DNA of 64,000 nucleotides from DASUGC01 sp035606665. Its GTDB lineage: Bacteria > Acidobacteriota > Vicinamibacteria > Vicinamibacterales > SCN-69-37. Below the pieces are notes generated by a model, which saw only the letters and a list, made by a program, of their open reading frames with translations, searched no databases and had not been told where the DNA came from. The translations under genes were made by a program, and so were the position numbers. Below, in pieces: positions 49,231 through 58,291 of this stretch. The DNA lies in contig DATNEY010000021.1 of assembly GCA_035606665.1 (NCBI GenBank), forward strand, positions 1 through 64,000, read 5' to 3'. Position 1 is the first letter of the stretch. Every line of letters begins with the position of its first letter.

Positions 49231-50169
49231 ATGCCCTTGTCTTCCAGCCATGCCGTGTCCCTCGGGCTGAGTCTCACCGTCGTGCTGTCTGTGTCGGTCG
49301 CTTCAACGCAGCTCCCGCGCAAGCCGCCGATCGTCGACCTCACGACGTCGCTGGGAATCCTGCATGCCGATGGCACCCACGATGTGCAGACGAACACGCT
49401 TGTCGGCCCCGGTCGTCCGAGTCCCGCAGGCAGCTCCGACTGCATCGAGTCAGCGACGAGAAACGCCGGCGCGACCTGCGTCAACGTGTGCGTGCGGATG
49501 CCGCCCGGATCGACGCTGACCAAGGTCCAGACGATCGCGGCTGAGGCGGGGAAGCCGGGCGGTCCGTGCGGACGGAGAATCTGCCTAGGGCAGCCCGTGT
49601 CCGCAGCCAGAGCGATGTTCGACGCCGCCGGCTACACGAGGGATCAGGACTTCGGATACGACCGCGTGTGCTGGATCTTTCGCAACTGGCATCCGACGAT
49701 ATCGCGCGAGGTGTGGTTGATCGTTTCGCTCAAATCGCCTTCCCACGAAGAGTGGCGGGCAGTCGCGGGCGCGTATCCCTGGAAGAAGCTGCAGAACACG
49801 CTCGAGAGGTTTGTCGGAACGACGCTGGTGGACTGCGGCCAGCATCGCAATCCCGGTTGGGGACAGCCGATCGAGAAGCAGAAGCAGATCGCCGCGCTCA
49901 AGGCGTCGCTGGCATGCGCGCAGCAGTCAGCGAAGAGCAAGACGCCGTTCTGGACCGCTCAGCTGTGGCCGGGCATCGACAGCATCAGCTTCGACGGGCT
50001 TCTCGGGCAGCGTGATGGATCCGTTCACGTGTTCAACGCGTGTCCTGGTTGCTCTCGAGAACTCTCGATGAAGTGGTGTCTCGAGCCCGCCGTGGAGGCG
50101 GACTCAAGCGGGAACAGCAAGTTCGGCTGCTCGCGCTGGGCGAGCAGTCGCGCTACGCCTGCTCGTTGA
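49231..50169 (+). CDS. secreted cysteine-rich protein of unknown family
   Basis: 312 residues with an N-terminal signal peptide (LGLSLTVVLSVSVAST). The mature part has about twelve cysteines, several in pairs (ATCVNVCV, GGPCGRRICLG, NACPGCSREL), which points to a disulfide-bonded extracytoplasmic protein, plus aromatic-rich segments (RVCWIFRNWHPTISREVWLIV, PFWTAQLWPGIDS). The region at about 75-125 (TCVNVCVRMPPGSTLTKVQTIAAEAGK) is repetitive in cysteine spacing. I do not recognise the family. The 3' end overlaps the convergent PilZ gene by 17 bases, so the final residues may be over-extended. TAGACT sits 3 bases before the ATG. Confidence 0.65.
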   Translation: MPLSSSHAVSLGLSLTVVLSVSVASTQLPRKPPIVDLTTSLGILHADGTHDVQTNTLVGPGRPSPAGSSDCIESATRNAGATCVNVCVRMPPGSTLTKVQTIAAEAGKPGGPCGRRICLGQPVSAARAMFDAAGYTRDQDFGYDRVCWIFRNWHPTISREVWLIVSLKSPSHEEWRAVAGAYPWKKLQNTLERFVGTTLVDCGQHRNPGWGQPIEKQKQIAALKASLACAQQSAKSKTPFWTAQLWPGIDSISFDGLLGQRDGSVHVFNACPGCSRELSMKWCLEPAVEADSSGNSKFGCSRWASSRATPAR

Positions 50170-50527
50170 GCAGTGCCCGCATCGCCTGCCGTTCCACCTC
50201 GGTCTGCGGCCACGTCGTATCGACCTGCATCCCGAAGCCGATGCGCGGCCACACATGGCGCACCTGTCCGCGCAGTTCGACGACGGTGTCGCCGAGCTGA
50301 ACTCCAATGGTGGTGTGTTCCCCAACGTTAGGCGGGTACACGACATTCACAAAGCAGCCGTGCCAGCTGAGGTCGCTGAGCTTACACAAAGCGGCACCGG
50401 ACTGAGCGTGCCAGCTTCCCTCGAACACTCCTGAAACTCGTGGTTCTTGTCGGCGGTCGTCCACGTTGTGCTCCTGCACGGTCTCACTGCATGGCGCATG
50501 CCGGGAATCCCTGGTCTGCGCGCTCAC
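50153..50527 (-). CDS. PilZ-domain c-di-GMP-binding protein
   Basis: 124 residues from GTG. Both c-di-GMP motifs are present: RRQEPR (25-30, the RxxxR switch) and D52-x-S54-x-x-G57 (in LSDLSWHGCFVNV), so the fold should bind the second messenger. It is a single-domain PilZ protein in the cytosol, acting as an adaptor to an unidentified partner, for example motility or polysaccharide machinery. No regulatory site is obvious; its 3' end overlaps the convergent secreted-protein gene by 17 bases. Confidence 0.85.
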   Translation of the reverse strand: MSAQTRDSRHAPCSETVQEHNVDDRRQEPRVSGVFEGSWHAQSGAALCKLSDLSWHGCFVNVVYPPNVGEHTTIGVQLGDTVVELRGQVRHVWPRIGFGMQVDTTWPQTEVERQAMRALLNEQA

Positions 50528-50648
50528 TTTCCAAGCGCGATCTGGCGGGGAGCCGCCGGTAGTCTTCTATTAGGCAGACTGGTTTTCCCCGTAAACATGG
50601 AACATTGCCTCGCGACGCGGCTGATTTCAGTTTTAGACTTACTGCGCC

Positions 50649-52037
50649 ATGCACAAGCGCGTCGTTACATTTGTTGTTCTCTGTTGGTTGCTGGTAACCG
50701 GAATCGCGCCAAGCGCCCAGGAGCGTCCCTTCGGCACCCTTCGCGACCAGGCCGCGATGCAGCAGGCCTGGCTGAAGAAACGCCTCGACATGTTCCTGCC
50801 GGCGTTGATGCGGAAGTACGGCATCGACCTATGGGTCGTGCCGATGCGCGAGTACAACGAGGATCCCGTCTTCAGTTCCATCGTCGCGCCGGAGACGTTC
50901 GCCGCGCGCCGGCGCACCATTTATGTGTTCTTCGACAAGTGCGCGGCTGCGGCCACGCCCGTAAGCGCGGCGTGTATTGAGCGCATCGCGCTTGGCGGCA
51001 CGACCCAGGGCGGCGTGTTTGAAGCACGCTCTTCCACGCGGGCGGTGAGCGGCGGCGGGGCAGTGCGCGGCCGGCAGGCTGAGTTGTGGGGCGACGAGCA
51101 GTGGGAGCTCCTGAAGACTGTCGTCGAAGAGCGCAAGCCGCGCGTCATCGGTATCGACCGCTCCACGGTGTTTGCCTTCACAGACGGGTTGTCGAGCGGC
51201 GAGCTCGAGGGTATGTCACGTGCCCTCGGACAGGCGTGGACGTCGAAGTTCAAGGATGCTGAACGCCTGCCGCTTGACCTCATCGCGTCGCGACTGCCCG
51301 AAGAGGAGGCGTTCTTTCAGACGATGACCGCACTCGTCTGGCAGATGACGCAGACGATGTTCTCGGAGAAGGTGATCGTGCCGGGCAAGACGCGCACGAG
51401 CGACCTGGTGTGGTGGTGGCGCCAGCGCGTCAACGATCAAGGTCTCGGCACGTGGTTCCAGCCGAGCGTGGACGTGCAGCGCCAGGGCAGTGCAACGCTT
51501 GATGCCGATCCAGTCATCCAGCCCGGTGACGTGCTGCATTGCGATGTCGGCATCACGGTCGCGCGGTTGAACACCGACACTCAGCACCTCGCCTACGTGC
51601 TGAAGCCCGGCGAGACCGATGCACCGGCTGGGCTGAAGCGCGCCCTCGCGAATGCGAACGCGCTCCAGGACATGACGGTGGAGGAGATTCGACCGGGCCG
51701 CACCGGTAACGAGATCCTGCAGGCCGTTCTGTCGCGCATGAAGGCGAAGAGTATCGACGGCACGCTGTACTCGCATCCCATCGGGATGCACGGTCACGGC
51801 GCTGGTCCGCTGATCGGCCTCTGGGATCGACAGGAAGGCGTCCCGGGCCGAGGCGACGCAACCGTCATTCCGTCGATGTGGTTTTCGATCGAGTTGCAGG
51901 CGACGACGCCCGTTCCGGAATGGGACGGTCAGCCCGTCCGGATGGCGCAGGAGGAAGACGTCATTGTCGGAGCCGACGGCAAGGTGCGGTGGGCGCTGAA
52001 GAGACAGGACGCACTGTTCCTCGTTCGGAGCCGGTAG
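50649..52037 (+). CDS. exported M24-family metallopeptidase (aminopeptidase P-like)
   Basis: 462 residues, with a signal peptide (VVTFVVLCWLLVTGIAPSAQ). The N-terminal half has the creatinase-like domain, and the C-terminal half has the pita-bread fold with metal ligands: Asp in LHCDVGI, Asp in NTDTQH, His in SHPIGMHGHG, Glu in FSIELQAT and Glu in MAQEEDV. It should remove or cleave peptides (X-Pro type) in the periplasm. Some ligand spacing is unusual (LNTDTQHLAY), but the five positions can be filled. The downstream Dph6-like gene starts 7 bases later. Confidence 0.82.
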   Translation: MHKRVVTFVVLCWLLVTGIAPSAQERPFGTLRDQAAMQQAWLKKRLDMFLPALMRKYGIDLWVVPMREYNEDPVFSSIVAPETFAARRRTIYVFFDKCAAAATPVSAACIERIALGGTTQGGVFEARSSTRAVSGGGAVRGRQAELWGDEQWELLKTVVEERKPRVIGIDRSTVFAFTDGLSSGELEGMSRALGQAWTSKFKDAERLPLDLIASRLPEEEAFFQTMTALVWQMTQTMFSEKVIVPGKTRTSDLVWWWRQRVNDQGLGTWFQPSVDVQRQGSATLDADPVIQPGDVLHCDVGITVARLNTDTQHLAYVLKPGETDAPAGLKRALANANALQDMTVEEIRPGRTGNEILQAVLSRMKAKSIDGTLYSHPIGMHGHGAGPLIGLWDRQEGVPGRGDATVIPSMWFSIELQATTPVPEWDGQPVRMAQEEDVIVGADGKVRWALKRQDALFLVRSR

Positions 52038-52044
52038 CAACCGA

Positions 52045-52722
52045 ATGAAACGGATTCTGCTCTCCTGGAGCTCGGGCAAAGACAGCGCCTGGGCGTTGCA
52101 TCAGCTTCGTCTGCAAGCCGATAGTGACGTCGTTGCGTTGCTGACGACGTTCAACGAGGTCGCGGACCGGGTGGCCATGCACGCGGCGCGCCGTTCTCTT
52201 GTCGAAGCTCAGGCTGCATCCGCACGGCTGCCGCTCTGGGACGTGGGCCTTCCGCAGCCCTGCTCGAACGATGAATACGAAGCACGGATGCGCGCGGTGA
52301 TTCGACGGGCCGTTGACGCGGGCGTGACGCACGTGGCCTTCGGCGATCTGTTCCTGGAGGATGTGCGTGAATACCGGATCCGCATGATGGCGGGAACGGG
52401 CATTGAGCCGCTGTTTCCAGTCTGGGGTTCGCCCGCGGACACGCCGTCGCTCGCGACGACGATGATTGAGGCGGGTGTCAAGGCGGTCCTCACTTGTGTC
52501 GATCCCAGGCAATTGCCTGAGGCCTTTGTCGGGCGACAGTTCGATCGGAAGCTACTCGGCGATCTGCCGGCGGGCGTCGATCCCTGTGGTGAGCGAGGTG
52601 AGTTTCACACGTTTTGCCATGCCGGCCCGATGTTCAGCGAGCCGATTGAGGTCGAAACGGGCGATCGTGTGACTCGCGACGGCTTCTGCTTCATCGACGT
52701 ACGACCCCGCCGAGCAACCTGA
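52045..52722 (+). CDS. Dph6-like PP-loop ATPase (adenine nucleotide alpha-hydrolase)
   Basis: 225 residues. SSGKDSAWALHQL (9-21) is the PP-loop that binds and adenylates; then LTTFNEVADRVAMHAARRSLVEAQA, EARMRAVIRRAVDAGVTHVAFGDLFLEDVREYRIRMM and GIEPLFPVWG follow the DUF71/Dph6 pattern. In eukaryotes Dph6 makes the amide of diphthine, but bacterial members act in other ATP-dependent amidations. It starts 7 bases after the peptidase gene, so they are probably co-transcribed. Confidence 0.85.
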   Translation: MKRILLSWSSGKDSAWALHQLRLQADSDVVALLTTFNEVADRVAMHAARRSLVEAQAASARLPLWDVGLPQPCSNDEYEARMRAVIRRAVDAGVTHVAFGDLFLEDVREYRIRMMAGTGIEPLFPVWGSPADTPSLATTMIEAGVKAVLTCVDPRQLPEAFVGRQFDRKLLGDLPAGVDPCGERGEFHTFCHAGPMFSEPIEVETGDRVTRDGFCFIDVRPRRAT

Positions 52723-52814
52723 CCGACCGCTCGCTGCGTCAAACGAACCGTTCGTTGCTTTGAGAACCGGGCTGGTGCTTTCTCCGTCTTACCATCACGT
52801 TCCAGGGACAACTC

Positions 52815-55280
52815 ATGGGCATATTTCTTCAGGACCTCCGGTTTTCGCTCCGCAGCCTCCGGCGCGCGCCGGCGTTTCCGTTGGCAGCCATCGCCACACT
52901 CGCGCTGGGCATTGGGGCGACCACCGCCATCTTCACGACGCTCAACGCGGTCCTGCTGAAGCCGCTGCCGTATCCGAACGCCAACGACCTCTACAGCGTC
53001 AGGACGACGCTGACCGACGGCAGGGTGACCACAGGGCTCGTCGCCGGGAGCGAGATCTTCCGGTTGAACGATCCCAACCTGTCCATCGAGCGGGCAGCCG
53101 CCGCCCAGGGGTTCGACTTCACCTTCCTGCCGGAGGGTGGGGCACCTCAGAACACCAAGGTCTATTTCGTGACTGTGGGGTGGTTCGAGTTGTTCGGCCT
53201 TCCCATGACGAAGGGGGGCTTCAACGCCGATCAGTTCACCGTCATCGCGCCGCCTCCACAACCGCCCCCCGGTGCTCAGCCGGCGGCGCCACCTCCGCAA
53301 CCGCCTCCGCCCGCAGTCGTGATCTCGCACCGGATGTGGCGTGACGTCTTCAACAGCGATGAGCAGATTGTCGGCAAGCCGATCCGTTTCGCTGAGGTTC
53401 AGACTGTGATTGCCGGCGTCGCGCACAGGGACTTCGACACGCCGCATGCCGCGAACTTCTGGTTCGCGAACCGCCTGAACCCGAACGACGTGAATCATGG
53501 CAACGAAGGCTACATGCGCATCAAGCACGGCGCGAACATCGATCGCGTCAAGGGCGAGATGGCCACAGTCATTGCCGGCGTCGCGCGCGATTTCCCCGGC
53601 TCCGCGCTCAATCGCGCGTACGTCACAAGGTCGCTCGTCGAGTCCATCGTCGGCGATCTCGGGCCGATTCTGATCATCGTGATGTCCGCGACGGGCCTGC
53701 TGCTGTTGCTTGCGTGCGTGAACGTCACGAATCTGTTGCTTGCGCGCGGCGCCGCCCGTGCGCGGGAAATGGCGGTGCGCGTGTCTCTCGGCGCCGGCAG
53801 TGGGCGCATCGTTCGGCAGCTGCTGACCGAATCGATGGTGCTGGCCGCCGCCGGCTCGATCCTGGGCATCGCCGTGGCGTATGGCGGCGTGCGGGCGCTG
53901 ATGTCGCTCGGAGCAGCGAAGCTCCCGCGCCTCGATGCAGTCACGTTCGATGGCAGCGTGCTCATGTTCACGCTTGCGGTTCTGCTCGTGAGCGGTCTTC
54001 TCGTCGGCCTGCTGCCGGCGTTGCGTCTGGCGCGCACGGATGTGCGCACCTTACTCAATGAGAGCAGCCGATCGACGAGCAGCGGCCGCAGCACCGGGCG
54101 CTGGCTCAGTGTGATGACCGTCGCCGAAATTGCGCTCGCGATCATGCTCGTCGCCGGCGCCGGCTGGCTCGTGCGCGGCTTCGCGAACCTCAGGAACACC
54201 GATCTCGGCTTCAGCGCGGACAAGCGGGTCATCTTTGACGTGACGTTCCAGGGGCCGCGATATCCGAATCCGCAGGCCGTTCATACCGCGAGAACGGACT
54301 TGATGAACAACGTGCGCAGTCTTCAGGGCGTCACGGACGTCGGCACGGCCGCGGCGTTTCCCCTCAAGGGAACGCTCGAAGGCTCGTTGCTGATTCAGTT
54401 TCACGGTGAGGGGTTCGACATGAACCGCCCGAAGAACACGCGTCAGCGCTTCGTCAGCCCCGGATTCTTCCCGGCGATGGGAACGAAGATTACCCAGGGC
54501 AGGGACTTCGGATCTCAGGATGTTCCGGGCTCGACGCCGGCCGCGATCGTCAATCGCACCTGGGTGAAGCGATACATGGACGGCAAGGATCCGATCGGTG
54601 TCCAGTTCGCGGCGGGCTATCCCACGCCCAATCCGCAGAATGAAGTGACCATTGTCGGCGTCGTCGATGACATCCGCCAGAAATCCGTCGAGCTCGAAGC
54701 CGAGCCGGCGTTCTATTTGTCGTTGACTCAAGCGCCGGTTCGACGCCTGACCGTAATCGTCGCAACGTCGCTGGACGATCCCACGCCGCTCCTCGCCGCG
54801 ATTCGAGACACGGTGGGCAAAGCCGATCCGCAGATCGCCGTCGACTTCCAGTTCGTCAGGGACGTCGTTGCGTCCACGATCAGCCGCCAGCAGCTCGGCA
54901 TGACGTTGATGCTCATCTTCGGCATCGTGGCGGTCGTCCTCGCCGCCATCGGCATTTACGGCGTGGTGGCATATGGCGTGGCGCAGCGGCGGGACGAGAT
55001 GGCGACGCGGCTTGCGCTGGGCGCGACGCCAGGCAGCGTGTTCTGGCTCGTCATGAAGCACGGCGGTCTGCTCGCCGTCATCGGTACTTTCATCGGTCTC
55101 GGAACCGCGTATCTGTCCGGACAGGTCGTATCGAACCAGCTCTACAGCGTCAAAGCGTCGGATCCGGTGATGCTTACCGGAGCCATCGTCGTGGTACTCA
55201 GCATCGCGGTGCTGGCCACACTCTTTCCGGCCTGGCGGGCGTCGAGGCTGAGCCCGGCGAGGGCGTTGCATCCCGAATAG
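52815..55280 (+). CDS. ADOP-type ABC permease (MacB/FtsX, duplicated)
   Basis: 821 residues. MGIFLQDLRFSLRSLRRAPA leads into TM1 (LAAIATLALGIGATTAIFTTLNAVLL), then a MacB periplasmic domain that contains a Pro-rich stretch (APPPQPPPGAQPAAPPPQPP) not seen in the other copies here, two FtsX cores and the ending PAWRASRLSPARALHPE. No ATPase or regulator adjoins it. An AGGGA Shine-Dalgarno lies upstream. Fourth ADOP gene in the window. Confidence 0.9.
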   Translation: MGIFLQDLRFSLRSLRRAPAFPLAAIATLALGIGATTAIFTTLNAVLLKPLPYPNANDLYSVRTTLTDGRVTTGLVAGSEIFRLNDPNLSIERAAAAQGFDFTFLPEGGAPQNTKVYFVTVGWFELFGLPMTKGGFNADQFTVIAPPPQPPPGAQPAAPPPQPPPPAVVISHRMWRDVFNSDEQIVGKPIRFAEVQTVIAGVAHRDFDTPHAANFWFANRLNPNDVNHGNEGYMRIKHGANIDRVKGEMATVIAGVARDFPGSALNRAYVTRSLVESIVGDLGPILIIVMSATGLLLLLACVNVTNLLLARGAARAREMAVRVSLGAGSGRIVRQLLTESMVLAAAGSILGIAVAYGGVRALMSLGAAKLPRLDAVTFDGSVLMFTLAVLLVSGLLVGLLPALRLARTDVRTLLNESSRSTSSGRSTGRWLSVMTVAEIALAIMLVAGAGWLVRGFANLRNTDLGFSADKRVIFDVTFQGPRYPNPQAVHTARTDLMNNVRSLQGVTDVGTAAAFPLKGTLEGSLLIQFHGEGFDMNRPKNTRQRFVSPGFFPAMGTKITQGRDFGSQDVPGSTPAAIVNRTWVKRYMDGKDPIGVQFAAGYPTPNPQNEVTIVGVVDDIRQKSVELEAEPAFYLSLTQAPVRRLTVIVATSLDDPTPLLAAIRDTVGKADPQIAVDFQFVRDVVASTISRQQLGMTLMLIFGIVAVVLAAIGIYGVVAYGVAQRRDEMATRLALGATPGSVFWLVMKHGGLLAVIGTFIGLGTAYLSGQVVSNQLYSVKASDPVMLTGAIVVVLSIAVLATLFPAWRASRLSPARALHPE

Positions 55281-55344
55281 GTCTCCGAGATCCAGGCTCT
55301 TCGGCTAGAATGGACCTTCCGTTTGGCCAATTTCCGAGGTGCCT

Positions 55345-56442
55345 ATGAGGCTGAGAACGACCCTCAAGCTTGCTGTTGTATTCGCCTTTGCGGCGGCCAC
55401 GATGTCCGGGCCGCTTGTCGCAGTTCGCACCACGCCGGTCGCTGCCGGTCCGGCGCTCAAATCCATCGGCCCGCTCGCTTTCGGACCCGCGGGAGTGCTG
55501 TTCGCGGGCGACCGTGACGCTGCATCGATCTACGCGTTGAATCTGGGCAGCGAAGCAACGGGCGGCGCGCCAGGCACCGCCGATGTTGCCGGAATCGACC
55601 AGAAGATCGCGGCGGTGCTCGGCACCGCGGCGACCGAAGTTGCGATCACCGATCTCGCGGTGCACCCGACCTCGAAGAACACGTTCGTGTCGGTCATGAG
55701 AGGCCAGGGCGCCGAGGCGCAGCCCGCGCTGCTGCGCGTGGACGGCAAGGGCGCCATTCACGTCGTGGATCTCGCGAAGACGACGTTCACGAGTGTGACG
55801 CTGCCGAATCCGCCGGCGGCCACTCCCGGCGCGCGCCAGAATCCGCGCACCCAGACCATCATGGATCTCGGCTTCGCCAACGGCCGGCTGATCGTCGCAG
55901 GCCTCTCGAACGAGGAGTTCGCGTCGAAGCTGTGGAGCGTGCCATACCCGTTCGCGGCTACCGATCGCGGCACCAGCATCGAGATCTTCCACGGCAACCA
56001 CGCACGGCTCGAGACCAACTCGCCGATCTTCTCGTTCGTGCCGTACAACGTCTCAGGACAGCCGAACATCATTGCCGGCTATCTGTGCACGCCGCTTGTC
56101 AAGATTCCGCTGAGCGCGCTCAAGCCGGGAGAGAAGGTTCTCGGCACGACGGTTGCGGAGCTCGGCGCGGGCAACCGGCCGATTGACATGATCCTCTATT
56201 CGAAGAACGGCCAGGACTACCTGCTCATGTCGAACACGAGCCGCGGCGTGATGAAGATTCCGACGTCACAGCTCGCGACGAACGAAGCCATCACGGCGCG
56301 CATCGGCGGGACGAAGGGCACGTTCGAGACGATTGCGTCGATGACCGGCGTCGAGCAACTCGACCTGCTGGACACGGGCCGCTCGATTGTCATTACCCTG
56401 CAGAACGGCTCGCGCAACCTGTCGGCGGTGATCCTGCCGTAG
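55345..56442 (+). CDS. secreted beta-propeller-like protein
   Basis: 365 residues. ATG 55345 is chosen over GTG 55339 because GAGG lies 5 bases upstream. Signal peptide KLAVVFAFAAATMSGPLVAV, then repeated beta-strand units (SIGPLAFGPAGVLFAGDRDAASIYAL, VAITDLAVHPTSKNTFVSV, TIMDLGFANGRLIVAGLS, IIAGYLCTPLVKIP, DMILYSKNGQDYLLMSNTSRGVMKI) typical of a beta-propeller. Conserved Cys in YLCTPL. No catalytic motif. The next gene starts 2 bases after the stop, so it heads the operon-like train ending in the LeuCD-type hydro-lyase. A TAGAAT hexamer lies 33 bases upstream. Confidence 0.65.
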   Translation: MRLRTTLKLAVVFAFAAATMSGPLVAVRTTPVAAGPALKSIGPLAFGPAGVLFAGDRDAASIYALNLGSEATGGAPGTADVAGIDQKIAAVLGTAATEVAITDLAVHPTSKNTFVSVMRGQGAEAQPALLRVDGKGAIHVVDLAKTTFTSVTLPNPPAATPGARQNPRTQTIMDLGFANGRLIVAGLSNEEFASKLWSVPYPFAATDRGTSIEIFHGNHARLETNSPIFSFVPYNVSGQPNIIAGYLCTPLVKIPLSALKPGEKVLGTTVAELGAGNRPIDMILYSKNGQDYLLMSNTSRGVMKIPTSQLATNEAITARIGGTKGTFETIASMTGVEQLDLLDTGRSIVITLQNGSRNLSAVILP

Positions 56443-56443
56443 C

Positions 56444-57616
56444 ATGACGCGACGTGAGGTATCAGGGCGCGGCGGCTGGAAGGCCGCCGCGCTCGTTGTG
56501 TTTCTAGCCGCGATTGCGGCCGCGTCCTGCGGCCGATCGCGGCCGCCTGCGCCCTTGCAGGCGGTACTTGTCGAAGCCGAAGCGGACAGACCGGCCCTCA
56601 TCCGCGTGACCGGACTCTCATCAGCTGAAGCCGGCGCTTTGTCGTCCGCCGCGGACCTCGCGGTGTGGCAGCGGTTCATGCGTGTGATGGTGGCCGGCGG
56701 GGAAGACATTGCGATGGCGGGTACCTACCGGATCGCGGACGGGGCGCTGGAATTCGAGCCGAAGTTTCCGCTGGATCGGGGACGGGACTACGTCGTCCGC
56801 CTGTATCCATCGAGGCTGCCGGCACCCCGAAGCGACGTGGCCATCGCGAAGGTTCTGCGGCGCGCCGCCGGTCCATCGACAGCAGCGACGGTCGTGACCT
56901 CGATCTCGCCGGCTGCCGGCGTCTGGCCGGAGAACCTGCTGCGGTTTTACATTCATTTCTCCGGGCCGATGTCGCGGACGACAGCCCACGACTACGTGCG
57001 GCTTGTCGATGACAAGGGCGTTGAGATCGAGGCCGCGTTCCTGCGGCTCGACGTTGATCTCTGGAATACGGATCACACGCGCTTCACGGTGTTCTTCGAT
57101 CCCGGCCGTGTGAAGCGCGGCATCCGCCCGAATCGAGAGCTCGGTCGCGCATTGATAGCAGGCCGTAAGTACGCCATCACCGTTGACGCACGTTGGGCTG
57201 ATAGCGCTGGTGGCCCGCTGGGTGCGCCGTTTCGTCACGAGTTCGCCGCTGGTCCGCCCGAGGACCGCGGCATCGATCCGAAGCGCTGGACAATCGGCGG
57301 AGTGACGTCAGGAAGCCGCGAGGTCCTCGTCGTGCAGTTTCCGTGGGCGCTCGATCACGCGTTGCTCCAGCGGGCACTGGGCGTGGCGCGCGCAGAGAAG
57401 GCGCTCGACGGCGTCGTCACGATTGCGGGCGACGATCGTGCGTGGCGATTCACGCCGGCCTCGCCGTGGAGCGCCGGTGCACACGAGCTGGTCATTCTGA
57501 CCGTGCTCGAGGATCCGTCCGGCAATCGCGTGGGCCGGCCGTTCGAGTTTGAGATGTTCAAAGCCCCTGCGCCCGAATCGGGTGAGCGGGTTACAGTGCC
57601 GTTCGTCGTGAGGTAG
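56444..57616 (+). CDS. lipoprotein with Ig-like (Big-5-type) repeats
   Basis: 390 residues, starting one base after the previous stop. Lipobox region LAAIAAASCGRS gives a lipid anchor. The mature part holds bacterial Ig-like strands: ADGALEFEPKFPLDRGRDYVVRL, then TSISPAAGVWPENLLRFYIHFSGPMSRTTAHDYVRLVDDKGVEIEAAF, the Big_5 pattern in which IYFS.PM and D...V.L.D are typical, and repeats again at ALDGVVTIAGDDRAWRFTPASPWSAGAHELVIL. Likely an envelope binding or scaffold protein. The next gene, the RraA-family aldolase, starts 4 bases later. No enzyme motif. Confidence 0.68.
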   Translation: MTRREVSGRGGWKAAALVVFLAAIAAASCGRSRPPAPLQAVLVEAEADRPALIRVTGLSSAEAGALSSAADLAVWQRFMRVMVAGGEDIAMAGTYRIADGALEFEPKFPLDRGRDYVVRLYPSRLPAPRSDVAIAKVLRRAAGPSTAATVVTSISPAAGVWPENLLRFYIHFSGPMSRTTAHDYVRLVDDKGVEIEAAFLRLDVDLWNTDHTRFTVFFDPGRVKRGIRPNRELGRALIAGRKYAITVDARWADSAGGPLGAPFRHEFAAGPPEDRGIDPKRWTIGGVTSGSREVLVVQFPWALDHALLQRALGVARAEKALDGVVTIAGDDRAWRFTPASPWSAGAHELVILTVLEDPSGNRVGRPFEFEMFKAPAPESGERVTVPFVVR

Positions 57617-57619
57617 CGC

Positions 57620-58291
57620 ATGTCTCGCATCGGTTTTCGAATTCTTCCCGCGCCGCCGCGCCTGGCTCCGGCGCTTGTTGCCGCGTTCCGTGGACTCGCG
57701 TCCTCGAACGTCGCGGATGCGATGGGGCGCTTCAACTTCATGGACCCGGGTATTCAGCCGCGCACGGGCCTGCCGGTTACCGGTCTTGCCGTCACGGTCA
57801 GCGCTCGGCCGGGCGACAACCTGATGGTGCACAAGGCGTTGCAGTTGGCTGAGCCGGGCGACGTCATCGTTGTATCGACCAACGGCAACACCACGAGCGC
57901 GGTGTTCGGCGAGCTGATGTGCCGATCGGCGGTCGCGACGGGGATCGCCGGCCTCATCGTCGATGGCGCCATTCGTGACGCGGACGGCATGACCGCCCTT
58001 GGATTCCCGGCGTACAGCCGGACGCTATGTCCCGGCGGTTGTGACAAGGATGGTCCCGGGGAAATCAACGTACCGATCAGCTGCGGCAACGCTGTCGTCC
58101 ACGCCGGCGACATCGTCGTCGCCGACGGCGACGGTGTCGCGGTTGTGCCTCGCGCGGAGGCGGCTGAGGTGCTCGAACTCGTACGGGCACTTGTGAAGAA
58201 GGAAGAGGAGCGCGTCGCCGAGATTCAGGCGGGCACGATATTCAAAGCCGATATTGACCAGACGCTAAGGAAGAAGGGCGTCATCGAGTGA
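57620..58291 (+). CDS. RraA-family aldolase (HMG/CHA aldolase-type)
   Basis: 223 residues with GAGG just upstream. The fold and motifs match RraA-like class II pyruvate aldolases: GDNLMVHKALQLAEPGDVIVV, GEL (97-99), and GLIVDGAIRD with the metal/substrate-binding Arg119 and Asp120, then VHAGDIVVADGDGVAVVP. Family members cleave 4-hydroxy-4-methyl-2-oxoglutarate (to two pyruvates) or 4-carboxy-4-hydroxy-2-oxoadipate, and decarboxylate oxaloacetate; non-enzymatic RraA regulators lack the Arg/Asp pair, which is present here. The stop codon overlaps the start of the aminotransferase gene (GTGA). See the pathway finding. Confidence 0.85.
   Translation: MSRIGFRILPAPPRLAPALVAAFRGLASSNVADAMGRFNFMDPGIQPRTGLPVTGLAVTVSARPGDNLMVHKALQLAEPGDVIVVSTNGNTTSAVFGELMCRSAVATGIAGLIVDGAIRDADGMTALGFPAYSRTLCPGGCDKDGPGEINVPISCGNAVVHAGDIVVADGDGVAVVPRAEAAEVLELVRALVKKEEERVAEIQAGTIFKADIDQTLRKKGVIE

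Noticed and set aside
54051..55271. A 406-codon minus-strand frame over the fourth ADOP gene.
   Set aside because: Same antisense shadow pattern; no homology pattern visible.
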